Shown here: positions 9,001-19,323 of the stretch, in pieces | How positions within the stretch are numbered: position 1 is the stretch's first letter | How the letters are laid out: each line of letters opens with the position of its first letter | NCBI GenBank assembly: GCA_964495905.1 | Contig: CAZBWN010000056.1 | Span: 13,904 to 77,903, forward strand | Direction of reading: 5' to 3' | From: CAJBLF01 sp964495905 | Lineage (GTDB): Bacteria > Patescibacteriota > Gracilibacteria > Absconditabacterales > Absconditicoccaceae | Length of the DNA: 64,000 bases | Program-made: the position numbers and the translations under genes | Notes under the pieces: generated by a model | The model's database searches: none | What the model was told of the DNA's origin: nothing | The model's input: the letters and a program-made list of their open reading frames with translations, nothing else

Positions 9001-11967
9001 AAAAACGCGTTTAGAGCACAGGAAAGATTTGTTATAATCACAAAACCAAAAGATGTTGAGGTAAAACAAATTGAAAAAATTCAAATTCCACAATATCGAG
9101 CTTCAAAATGAATATATGAAAAAGATGATAATGGTAAGAATCGAAAATATTCTAATGAACGATATAGATATAAACTTCTATCATATCCTGATATACAAAA
9201 ATTATATGAAGAGTGAGAAAAAGCAAAAATGGAACTATGAACAAAGAAAAAGAACTGAGAGATAACAACAAATGAATATATAATACAAATACAGGATTTA
9301 GAAAATAAATATCCGAAATATACTGATGTGAGCGAAGCTAAAGAAAGGGAAGTGATAAAAAAATATGGATATGAACTACCGCAAGAAAAAATCCAGTGAT
9401 ATATTAGTGGATTATGAAAAGATATGCAAACCTGAGGAAGTAATGCTCAGTGAGTGTTTTCTATTGAAGGAACGAATCTCGTAGCAGTAGTTAAAAGTAA
9501 GTGAAGTTATACACATGAATTACCTCAGAAAAAAATTATGGAATGACTGACGACATCTAGAGTTCCTAAAGTGATGGATGTTTTTGTCCATGAAGGAAAA
9601 ACCTATAAGATTATGGAAAAATCTCCAGGAAAATCTTTAGAAACATTGACTCCACAAGAACTAGCAGATATTCCCCAGACACACTATGACAACTATATCA
9701 AAGATATTAAGGCAATAGAAAAAGCGTGATTACAGATAGATCCTTCCAAGGCGAGCAACGTATTTTACGATAAAGATACATGATTCCATTTTATCGATCT
9801 GGGAGTTTCAGAGAGTAAATATTCGTTATTTGATAATGCAAAAGATCTACAATTAGGGAAAGGGATATTAGACGAAAATAAAATAAAGAGCGCATTAGAA
9901 AAACCAAGATTCAATCTCAGAAAAATGAATCCTGATACCCAATGAGTTCTTGATAGATTACAAACGCAATATCCAAAATTACAACCATTATTCGATTCGA
10001 TGATCGTAAAAGACTATAGTTCAGAACTAGTTCAAAAACATCTAGCTGATCTCAATCTCTTACCGACAGAACTTATCGCCAAGATCAGAGAAAAAGATAT
10101 CGTATTTTTTATAAGTGATGAATGAATGACGTCATGGAGACAGAATGCAAATCTAAAATGAGAAATCCCTCGTGGATGGGAATCGACATGACTTACTTGG
10201 AATGATGTAGCATGAATGGCAGACGAGGCAGGGTGAGTGCATGCAGGGAAATGAGCACATGGATCTAGTTCATTGATATTACACGAGTTATGACACCAGA
10301 TAGATTTTAAAGATATAATATCTACGAAAGATATCAAAATTTTTTACGAAAAGATCAAAACAGAAAAAACTTTGGATGCGTATCTGCTCCAAGAAGGGGA
10401 GGCGTGATTGCAAGAATTTTTTGCAGAGACCTTTGCAGATTTTTATAAAATCTCAGCATATGAATTCAAAGCAAAATATAGTGAAGAATATTATGAATTC
10501 CTAAAATCAAAGGTGTGACTGCCGATAGAGGAGAGGTTTAATTTTCAAAAGTCTCCAGTAGTTCAAGAAACGAAAAAAGAGAATAGCGAAAATATCTTAA
10601 AAAATCAGGAAGGCATAGATTTTGTGTTTCAAAAGAATCCTGAGTTAAGTTCTATTGGATCTTCAAAAAAATATCTAGAATATTTGCAGACAATTTTTCC
10701 TGAAAGTAAAGTTAAAAATATTGTATGGCATGGAAGCGGAGCTAAATTTGATAATTTTATTATTTCTGAAGAGGGTGGATTGATGGGAAAGTGAATCTAT
10801 TTTAGTTCGTCTGTAGAATTTGCTAATAAATATGCTAAAGCAAGTTTTGAACATACCAAGAAACATTCAGAAGAAGCAAAAAAACTGTGAATAGAAATTG
10901 GAGAATTTATATATCCAGCAATTCTTAATATAAAAAATCCTCAAAATATAAAATCAGGTTGAGAAATAGATAAATCCATAATCAATCACGATGGAGTTGT
11001 CTATGAAGGTTACGGTGAAGGTTCGGAATATGTTGCACATAATCCATCCCAAATTCATGTTTTAGGCTCTAAAACTGATGTTGAGGGTTTTAAAAAATGG
11101 ACAGCAGAAAATAGAACTATCTCTCTAGAAAATATAAAAGCAAATGCTAACATTACTGATCCAAAGGTTAGAATAGAGACAGCAAAAAAGATTCCATGAT
11201 TAGAAAATATGACGCCAGCACAAGAATGAGCTATTTTAGAAGCCCATAATATTTGATCTGATCGTGAATGATCTGGAGTATATAACTATAATCGAGCTGA
11301 AATAAAAGAGAAAGCTCAGATTTTGGAGAAAGCGTGATTTACTGCTGAGCAGAGGAGGGTATTGCTAGAAAACGGTATCTGCGGAACGGAATCTCCATTA
11401 CAATCAGATATCCAAAAGACGGCAGATGAAATGCAAAATATTGCACTAACTTCTTGACCATCAAAATTTGAAGGCCAGCCATTCCGCGCTCAGCGTTTTG
11501 AAGAAGTAGTCCGTGAAGCATGCAGACAGAAAGGGATAGAGCCATGAGAACTCAACATATCTCACGAGTACGCATTACCTGCTTGACTGGACTATCCTGT
11601 AGTACAAAAATTCTGTACTTATCTGAGCGAAGTGTTTCTCAACAAATCACACAATCTCTCTGATGTACAGAAAACAGAATTAGAGACTCGTGCAAGAAAT
11701 ATATTCAAATCCATCAAGGAATTGAATGAGAATGAACTGGAGGTGTTTGACACAAGAAACATCTTTAAATTGATAGATATCTTACATTGAATAGCATCCA
11801 AGTATAATAATGAGGATATCTATTTCTTCTTGGAAGGAAATATGTCTGATCATAAAAAAAATATTTTATCTGATTTCCTCCAAAAGTATCATATCCAACG
11901 ATCAGGGGAGTGATATGTTCCATCGCCGTACACCTTAAATAGGGTGAAAAAAATATTGTGAAATTAA
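6016..11967 (+). CDS. Giant multi-enzyme protein: methyltransferase, kinase-like, M34/ATLF metalloprotease, ADP-ribosyltransferase
   Basis: One uninterrupted 1983-residue frame when TGA is Gly, ending at TAA. An EF-hand-like loop lies near residue 9 (DKNKDVIITGQE). Residues 540-740 hold hydrophobic Gly/Ala-rich helices. A class I SAM methyltransferase follows (ELGAGKA at 863-869, LKPGG at 950-954). Next is a kinase-like domain: a Gly-rich loop, K1160, a hinge, a D1242/N1248 catalytic loop and DLG at 1261. Then comes a zincin of the anthrax lethal factor/M34 type: WESTG.TW.DVAG, HELGH at 1423-1427 (its Gly is a TGA codon), and EFFAETFADF at 1471-1480. Next is an ADP-ribosyltransferase-like domain with H1572 (VWHGSG), Y1595 (GKGIYFSSS) and E1671 before NPSQIHVLG. 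The last 290 residues are unrecognised. No N-terminal signal is visible. The combination resembles polyvalent or toxin proteins, so I infer a host- or competitor-directed effector. Domain calls are by motif only. Confidence 0.85.
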
Positions 11968-12009
11968 TACTATATAATGTTGTATCTGTTTTTTTATTGT
12001 TTTTTTGGT
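11968..12009. other. AT-rich lead-in to the candidate RNA
   Basis: Two poly-T tracts and a TATAAT-like hexamer (ctatataatg) just after the giant gene's stop; a possible promoter for the RNA at 12010. Confidence 0.3.
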
Positions 12010-12136
12010 GGCACCATTACCAAATCAGCGTGAAAAGTAGGTCGAGCCGAAAACCACCAGCAACGTCTGGGGGAATTATCCCAATATGATCAAAGTGAAT
12101 CCGTGATACTGCCCTAATGGTGCCGAGGGTTTTTTT
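12010..12136 (+). ncRNA. Candidate structured RNA closed by a 10-bp stem and T run
   Basis: GGCACCATTA at 12010-12019 pairs perfectly with TAATGGTGCC at 12115-12124. The closing stem is followed by gaggg and seven T, like a terminator with a structured 95-nt interior. The interior is less AT-rich than its surroundings, contains a GGGG-aattat-CCC hairpin and has no reading frame. I could not match it to signal recognition particle RNA, tmRNA, 6S RNA, RNase P or a riboswitch I know. The plus strand is chosen because of the T run. Confidence 0.5.
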
Positions 12137-12137
12137 G

Positions 12138-12170
12138 GTTACTTTTTTCACCTGGAAGGAAAAAAGTAAC
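12138..12170 (+). terminator. Long perfect hairpin after the candidate RNA
   Basis: GTTACTTTTTT pairs with AAAAAAGTAAC around an 11-base loop. A small cgcc...ggcg hairpin follows at 12170-12188. It could be a terminator read in either direction. Confidence 0.4.
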
Positions 12171-12315
12171 GCCCAGCCGGCAAGGCGATAAAAAAGAAAA
12201 AAATAAATTCGGGTTTATACAAAAAAACAATTAAAGGGGATACATTATGAGTTGATTTTTATCCTCATAAACATAATAATTTTATATCTATAAAATTTAT
12301 CTATTTGGATAAGAA

Positions 12316-12834
12316 ATGAACAAGAAAATCATCTTCTGAAGTCTCAAGCAAAACATAGGTATCATCATAGGTGCAGCGTTTGTAGCATTTGGGATATTCT
12401 ATATCTCCAAAAATCCGGATCTTTTCCTGGCAAGCGTGCTTTCTCTCCAAGAAAAAGCGTTCATCGTAGAAAAATGATGGGATATCGCGTACAAGACCAA
12501 TAGCGGATATGTAGATATCTTCATGTCAGAGAAATTGGAGACTCCCGCAAGCATAGATTTTACCATAAGTTTCGACAACACTACCGTCACTATAAATCCA
12601 CAGAATTTAAGCGGACAAGGAACACGAACATATGCAAATCCAGTTATGAATGATATTACGATCCAATCATTGCCAGGACAAGACGTCGATAAGAGTCAGA
12701 GTATAATTCTATTGCCATTTACAGGAGAGATCAGAGATATCTTATTGAGCGAAGCGGTAGCGAAACTCAGTGACGGTACAGAAAAAAATCTTTCTATCGG
12801 ATCACTCAACGAAATAACTTCACATTCAGAATAA
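12316..12834 (+). CDS. N-terminally anchored protein with cohesin-like domain
   Basis: A 172-residue protein (TGA codons read as Gly at SxLKQN and EKGWD). One N-terminal membrane segment (IGIIIGAAFVAFGIFYI) is followed by an exposed beta-rich domain whose pattern PASIDFTISFDNTTVTINP recalls cohesin-type or pilus-associated folds. It sits 24 bp before the larger surface protein gene, with which it likely forms an operon. Exact function is unknown; a role as a cell-surface assembly component is inferred. Confidence 0.62.
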
Positions 12835-12858
12835 TACACTTTATCCCTATCACACATT

Positions 12859-14502
12859 ATGAATTTTTCACGTAAAGCACTCACCGCAAGCATAGCAGCA
12901 ATCAGCATGTTAGCAATAGGATTCCTAGCGCAAAATACCGTATACGCTGCTGATCCTGATGCATTTATCGTCGAAGTGATACCGAGCTCATTTGATGTAA
13001 ATCAAACGGTGGATATCACGATAAAAGCAGTAAAAGCAAACGGAGATATCGTCAAAGAATATCAATGAGATGTTTTTATCGAAGTTGAAGGTATCGTAGA
13101 TACCGCAGATTATACCGTTCCAAGTGATGGACTCTACACATTTCTTCCACAAGACCAAGGAGTGAGATTATTTTCCAAAGGATTGACCATCAAAAAAGCA
13201 GGAACATTCACTATCAAGGTTTCCGACATCATCAATGATACTATCATAGGACAAAAAACGATTATCGTAGGGACTACAACACATGGAACGACAGCTGAAC
13301 CGATAACGCTTATTTCTCCAGTACCTGGAGGAATAGAAAAAAATAGCATCGTTAACGTTATGGCGATTTCACCGACATTACCCAATGCACCCTATGATAT
13401 CTATATCAACAACAATTCAGTTTCCCAAGGGATGACAAATGCAAATGGAGATATCAGCGCCTATGTAAGCGGGATAACCGAATGAGACAATATCCTTCAA
13501 ATAAAGATTCTGAATGCAAACAACGAAGTGATCGGTGAATCTCAAATCATTTCCTTCACCTATCAACCTATCAAAGACGGAGTATTCAATAGCATCAAAA
13601 TACAGCCGACAGGAACGATCAAACAATGAGAAAAAGTGACATTTACCGTAAGCACAAGTGATAGCGTAACTTCTACTCAGTTAAAATTGAGTGATGGGAA
13701 ATCGATTCCTATGGACAAACAAAGCGCTTGAGTATTCACCAAACAAGTGCTCATAGATACACAAGGAACTCTTCAAGTAGGAGTGGATCTTATTGTATTA
13801 GGACAGACAAGAAGCTATACAGGCGTAGCGACACTTGTTGTAGAAGCAGGGATCGCTATAGGAAAAATCAGACTGTATTCTGATAGCATCGATAAAAGCA
13901 AATTGAATGTAACGCGAGAGACCATAGGAACATCACCTCAATACAAAATAGATTATGGAACGAGCCAAAACAATCTGAATCTCACAACTACAGTACAAAC
14001 CAACGAAATCATCATAAATAATCTCAACATAGGAGATACCTATTTTTTCCAGATAACTCCAGTAGATAACTCAGGTAATCCACTTGGAACTCCATCAGAG
14101 ATAACGCAAGCAAAGATATGATCAGACGTAAGTTGTACAGTAGTGGGTATAACAGTTACCGGACAACAGATAGGAGAAAAATATTATTTAGTCCGAAAAG
14201 GCATCAATAACATTGATAAATATGTCGTCTATAGATCGGATTTTGAAACCAGTGATATAACGACGATGCAGAAAGTAGGAGAGACAACAGGAACTATGTT
14301 TGAATATCCATTCAATAAACTTTCAAAAAATACCAAATATGCATACTATCTTATTGAAGGGATCTGTAAAGATGGAACCACACTCAAAATAGATAACGTA
14401 AAAAAAATAGTGGTAGGCCCAGCAGAAAATATTTTGCTTATCATCTTGATAAGCATGTTTGGATATACTATCTACAAACTTTATGGCTACTCCAAAACTT
14501 AA
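12859..14502 (+). CDS. Secreted, C-terminally anchored surface protein with Ig/FN3-like domains
   Basis: A 547-residue protein. A signal peptide is evident (SIAAISMLAIGFLAQNTVYA, cleavage after YAA). Several beta-sandwich stretches follow, including two of fibronectin/Ig character: ...PYDIYINNNSVSQG and NEIIINNLNIGDTYFFQITP. The end is a typical membrane anchor (ENILLIILISMFGYTIYKL plus basic tail). Internal TGA codons all replace Gly. It probably projects from the cell surface together with the 12316 product. The tail GPAENILL resembles that of the 51824 protein (GPKENILV), suggesting a shared sorting signal. Confidence 0.72.
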
Positions 14503-14556
14503 TGAAAAATTAATAATGAAAAATTAAAAATGTAGGTATTTTTTTATTTGTTTTCC

Positions 14557-14598
14557 TTGACAAAGGGAGATACCCGGAGGGAGAGGGATTTGTTAAAT
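14557..14598. repeat. Half-copy of dispersed repeat family A
   Basis: aaagggagatacccggagggagagggattt corresponds to the second half of the paired elements at 21162, 48284 and 51654. Confidence 0.5.
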
Positions 14599-14650
14599 AT
14601 AATTCCATCATTATTCACTATTCATTTTAAATTATTCATTATGTTTAATT

Positions 14651-17506
14651 ATGTCCGATATCAAAAAAAAATATAATCATTTCTCCATAGAATCAGAGCT
14701 TCTCAAAAAAAACTATTTTCAAAAACTTTTTACGACCAAAAAAGATGCTACCAAACGAGAGACGGTGATAACACAACTCCCAATCACGATAACGAAAGAG
14801 ACTTCATTAGCTTCGATCAGCGGGCTCATCAAAGAAGATGTAATTGCTACGTATCAGATGATGAAGTGAATGAAAACGAAATTATTACCCATCTTTGATA
14901 CAGAAGGAAAAAATATAAAAACAGAAAATTATGAGAATCTCCTTACCAAAGCATGAATATTTTTTGGTATCGATACGGACAATGTCGTATATTCAGAAAG
15001 AAATACTAATTTCGTCAGAAATCTCTTTGTAGAACTCGTAAAAGAATGACGTATTTACGAAGATTGTTCTATCAATTATCGAAGCATACAAGAGCAAAAA
15101 ACATTGGGTACGGATGAGGTTCAACACAAAAAAATGGAAGTAAAGCAATATAATCTCAGATATTTCGTAGACACAAAAAATATATCAATCATCGTACCGA
15201 CATTGTGGCCAGAGACTATTTTTGCTGATGTCGCGCTTGCAGTGCATCCCGATGACAAGAGATATAAGAAACTGATAAAAAACAAAGTGATCATACCTAT
15301 CATCAACAGGACTATCCCGATCATCGCCGATCCTTCCGTAGATCCGACCAAAGGGACAGGAATCATAAGGATAACTCCAGCACACGACAAGCAATCACTG
15401 ATGATTGCACAAAAAAATGATCTTAGGATAGACAATTTTGCTATAGATAAAAGCGGATGTTTTACCAAATCAGCAGGTGATTTTTGTGGTAAAAAAGCAA
15501 GCGAATTCGTAAAAAATATAATAAAAAATCTTGATGATATCCACAATCTGGAATCTACAAAGCATATTGAAACAGAAATGATAGTACACAAAAAAACATG
15601 AGAGAAACCACGAGCATTGCTTTCTGACCAGTTATTCATCAGAATAGATAAAGAATTGATAAGCATCCAATCAGCCATCCAAGAAAAAAAATTGACTATC
15701 GTCCCGGAAGAATATGAAGATACCATCACAAATATGATCCAAACCATGGAATATCGACCCGTGACCAAAGAAGATTCCAAAGGATATTGTTTGCCATTTT
15801 GGAAGAGTGAAAGCGGAAAAAATTATTTTATATCTGACAATGAAATCCTCAATCTGCCCGTAAAAAAGACCAAAAATAAATTCACGGTACTCGCGCTCAT
15901 CATATTCAACCTCATCGTAGATGGACGTCTCAAACAATATTTCAGCATAGAGGAATGCATAGATGTCTTGCTAGGCAAAAGCCGTACAGGAGAACAAAAT
16001 ACACTTGAAGCGTATATAGAGCTCTTTACAGAAACATTACCAAGATGATATAGCAAAGAGCTGAATGAATTGAAAAAATTGATAGAATATACAGAGAAAG
16101 ACATCGGTCCTAATAAAGGGAAATGAATGGGTCACTTCGAAAAATTTTCTGTAACACTAACAACTTGTCTAGAAAAATCCATCGCCATCTCAAGCAGCAA
16201 AAAATGATTTTATACATTTGATATCGATACCTTGGTAGGTAATGATACCTGACTTGTCCAACAAAAAGAGAAAATAGAAGAGATATTAGGGAACGCAATG
16301 ATCTTGATCAAGATGATGAATGCATTTAACGAAAGCAAAAAAGAGCCAAAAAAAATATTTTACATCAATGAAAACAAAATTTCCGAATTTCTCAAAACTA
16401 TCATCATAGGATATAATGTCCAAGATAAGATTTTATTCGATACCTGTTACATCCAGCAAGAACAAAAAATAAACAAGAAGAATAAAGAGACATTTAAAGA
16501 GCTTATAAAAAATTTCTGAACAGATTGCACAAGACTTTATGCGATAGATCCTAGTCAGGAAATAGGAGAATATGAACAGTTCATAAGCAAGCTCCGAAAC
16601 GCATCCAGATTCGTAGGACAACATTTGTACGATAAGAAATGAACAAGAAAAATAGCTGATTTTACGCAATTGACAAGTTATTTGGAAAAAAGAAAAGCTA
16701 GTCTGAGCGAGTTTGAGCTTTGGATCATCTACAAAACTATCGAGCTCCAAAAAGAATACGAAGAAGCTATTGCAAAAAATACACTCCATGAGCTACAACA
16801 AAAGATAATAACTATCATCAAAGAAGATTTTTGTGATAAATATCTAGAGATACAAAAACACCAAGATACAGAAAATGGAAGCAAGGTGACGCTACGATGT
16901 TTGGGAAGCCTATTGAAACTTTTACATCCATTCATACCGTTCATAAGCCAACAGATACGAGAGGTATTAGGATTTGAATGACCGATATTAAAGCAACAGA
17001 TAGAAGAAAACTTTGCGGGCATCAGCAAAAATTACAAAACACAGCTTTTCATGGATATCATAGATAAGTTTCTAAGTATGAAACAAACATACAAATATGC
17101 CAAACATGAAGAGATAGATGTCTGCTTTTTCGCACCCTTAGATTTCTTGCAATATCTCAGAAAACAAGAAAAAATAGTGTATAAACTGATCAATGCATCA
17201 TCGATAGAATATCTCGAAAACGAAAAAGAGCTCAGCAAATATTATACAGAAAACATAATAAATATTACCATAGGTATCAAAATGCAGCGTAAAGAACAGA
17301 TAGTAACAAATAAAAAAGAAGATATACGTGAAAGCTTACGTGCAAAAGAGCAACAACTCCAATTTCTAAGGACACTCATTCCTGGACTCTCAGCAAGCGG
17401 TGTAGACCCGGAAATCATCAGAGAAAAAAAGAAAGAAATGACTGCTATCAAAAAAGATATTGAAGAACTCCAATACGAGCTTCAAAAGGAAAAAGCAAAC
17501 AGATAA
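14651..17506 (+). CDS. Valyl-tRNA synthetase-like protein lacking HIGH and KMSKS
   Basis: A 951-residue intact frame with the architecture of ValRS. The Rossmann start aligns with MKGYNVLWLPGTD (here MKGMKTKLLPIFD). The editing-domain landmarks are TLWPETIFADVALAVHPDD, then IPIIADPSVDPTKGTG and RITPAHD. An anticodon-binding helical domain and a C-terminal coiled coil (ESLRAKEQQLQFL...) follow. The HIGH site reads A54-S-I-S57 instead of HxGH, and the KMSKS site reads K606-I-N-K-K610. TTRPET has become TLWPET, and the aspartate after PAHD is missing. So aminoacylation is unlikely. It may be an editing-type or regulatory paralog, or a gene in early decay. A genuine ValRS must lie elsewhere if this reading is right. 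It ends in a terminator. Confidence 0.75.
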
Positions 17507-17521
17507 GAAAATTAAGAAAAA

Positions 17522-17549
17522 AACTCTCCTAGGCGGAGAGTTTTTTTTT
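17522..17549 (+). terminator. Intrinsic terminator
   Basis: ACTCTCC-tagg-CGGAGAGT followed by nine T, just after the ValRS-like gene. Confidence 0.85.
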
Positions 17550-17578
17550 GTGTCTTGTATCTTGAATCTTGTGTCTAA

Positions 17579-18460
17579 TTATTTCCCAAGTATCTTTGTG
17601 ATTTCAGCTTCAAAAGTTTCAGTAGGATAAGCACCAGCTATCAAAACAGAAGTACCTTTTTGATTATCTACAACGAGATTACCAGGTGTTCCATTGATAC
17701 CGAATGCATTACCTTCTTGTACTTGAGCAGTTACATTTGCAATTGTTTCTGCACTTGTAAGACAAGTAGTGAACTTAGATTTATCAAGACCAAGACCTAC
17801 AGCGATTTCAGTTACATTATCTGTAGTAAACTCATTGAGCTTAAATGCAGCAGCAGTATATGCATAATATTTATCAGCACCTCCAAGTTTACCAGCACAG
17901 ACAGCACCTTGCGATCAGATAGGAGCTGTAGGATGAAGCTGTGGCAATGGCATCTGTCTGAATACCATATTTACATCATTTGGATATTTCTTTACAAGAT
18001 TTTCAATAGTCTGAGCATCGTAATGTCTTTTACAGAAAGGACAAAGCATATCAGAATATTCTATGATAGTGATTCTAGCATTCTTATTTCCCAAAATATA
18101 TCCATCTTTTTCAATGGCAGCAAATTTAGCAGCATCTCCTTGTACAGCAGGAGTTGCATCTGCCTGTGCAGGTGCTTGTGCTGTTGTATCTGGTTGTGCA
18201 GCATCTCCTTGTGCTGTTGTATCTGTAGTACCCATAGAACCTAAGATTTGCTCGAGAGTAGCTTTTTGTTGCTGTTTATATGCATCAGCATTGTACAATT
18301 GTACAGCGAGATTCATATTTTCAGCTCCTCCTACTTTCAAAGTCTCTAATCGATATGCGTCTCTTTTAAAGAATGAGAGATATATTCCAAGAAGTACATT
18401 AAGTACCAAAAGTCATATAAGAAGCATTTTTATCTGATTATTCTTTTTTTCTGTAGTCAT
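17579..18460 (-). CDS. Membrane-anchored DsbA-like thiol-disulfide oxidoreductase
   Basis: A 293-residue protein. After a short cytosolic start (MTTEKKNNQIK) comes one membrane segment (LLVLNVLLGIYLSFF), then a helix ending YKQQQKATLEQILGSM, an Ala/Gln/Thr-rich linker, and a thioredoxin-fold domain. The active site is CPFC in YSDMLCPFCKRHY, and a cis-Pro region is seen at GINGTPGNLV. It should introduce or shuffle disulfides in exported proteins outside the membrane. TGA-Gly occurs at PIGSQGAVC. Two downstream genes keep only the anchor and helix part. Confidence 0.85.
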
Positions 18461-18544
18461 AAAAACAAAATTTATTAAGATAAAATAAGACGCCGAAATT
18501 TTTTGAAAAAAAGTTTAACGTCGTTTGTATCCCGAGGGATAAAA

Positions 18545-18832
18545 TTATTGTGTTACAGCAGGTAATTCTACTGTTGGTGTTTCTGCTGTAGGAGCAGCTT
18601 GATTCATACTACCCAAAATCTGATCTAATGTAGATTTTTGTTGTTGGATATATGCAGGTGAGTTATACAATTGTCTCGCCATATTCATATTTGTAGAACC
18701 TCCAGCTTTCATTGTTTCCAACCAAAGAGCATCCCTTTTGAAAAATGCGATATATATTCCAAGCAAGACATTAAGCGTCAAAAGAACTATAATAAACATT
18801 TTTGCCTGATATTGTTTTTTTTCTGTAGTCAT
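18545..18832 (-). CDS. Anchor-only paralog of the DsbA-like protein (copy 2)
   Basis: A 95-residue protein nearly identical in layout to the first 100 residues of its upstream neighbour in the series: MTTEKKQYQAKM, one membrane segment, AFFKRDALWLETMKAGGSTNMNMARQLYNS, QQQKSTLDQILGSM. It stops at a short Pro/Thr tail where the other continues into thioredoxin. It may oligomerise with the DsbA-like protein or be a truncated duplicate that was kept. Confidence 0.7.
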   Translation of the reverse strand: MTTEKKQYQAKMFIIVLLTLNVLLGIYIAFFKRDALWLETMKAGGSTNMNMARQLYNSPAYIQQQKSTLDQILGSMNQAAPTAETPTVELPAVTQ

Positions 18833-18859
18833 AAGAAATATACATTTACGAATATAAAA

Positions 18860-19195
18860 CTATTTTGTTGTAGGTAAAGCAGCTTGTGCAGCTCCTTGTT
18901 GATATTGTTGCAAAGCTTGTTCAATCTGTTGTTTTTGTTGAGCTTTGAATGCATCTGATTTGTAGATTTGTTGAACCATTTTGTAATTAGCTCTTCCCCC
19001 TACTCTATCAGATTCAATTTTAGTTTGATTGGATAAACACCAAACGATCAAAATAGTATTAAGAACAAGAAGACCAAGCACCAAAAAATGTTTCATTTTA
19101 GGACACATTCCAGCAGCACAATTATCTTTTGCTGATAGTTTTTTAGTTTCAACCATTACAGCAGGTGCTTTAGTGATTTTTTTTGCGAATGCCAT
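18860..19195 (-). CDS. Anchor-only paralog of the DsbA-like protein (copy 3)
   Basis: A 111-residue protein with a longer cytosolic start containing C-x4-C (DNCAAGMCPKMK), one membrane segment (FLVLGLLVLNTILIVW), the shared VGGRANYKMVQQIYKSDAF helix and a Gln-rich tail. It is the most upstream gene of the three tandem paralogs. Function is unknown; the shared helix after the membrane may mediate assembly. Confidence 0.68.
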   Translation of the reverse strand: MAFAKKITKAPAVMVETKKLSAKDNCAAGMCPKMKHFLVLGLLVLNTILIVWCLSNQTKIESDRVGGRANYKMVQQIYKSDAFKAQQKQQIEQALQQYQQGAAQAALPTTK

Positions 19196-19323
19196 TTTTT
19201 ATTTACATAAAGATTTAAAAAGACTTGTCTCAAGATATGTATTTGAGGGAGTAAAACAAGTTTTTAGGGAGTTAAAAATAAATTTTGAATTGACAAAAAT
19301 AAAAAATTAATAAAAATTAGTAA

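Noticed and set aside
6830..11967. Many short frames looking like a string of pseudogene fragments
   Set aside because: All breaks are TGA codons in one constant frame; reading them as Gly gives a single intact protein with conserved motifs.
12010..12136. Signal recognition particle RNA or tmRNA as identity of the structured RNA
   Set aside because: The GGAAGGAGCA-type loop of SRP RNA and the tmRNA acceptor/tag features are absent.
15121..15780. A 219-codon minus-strand open frame
   Set aside because: It is the complement of the ValRS-like gene; its Ser/Phe/Ile-rich translation has no family features.
17660..18244. A 194-codon plus-strand frame opposite the DsbA-like gene
   Set aside because: Cys/Ile/Ser-rich shadow of the real gene on the minus strand.
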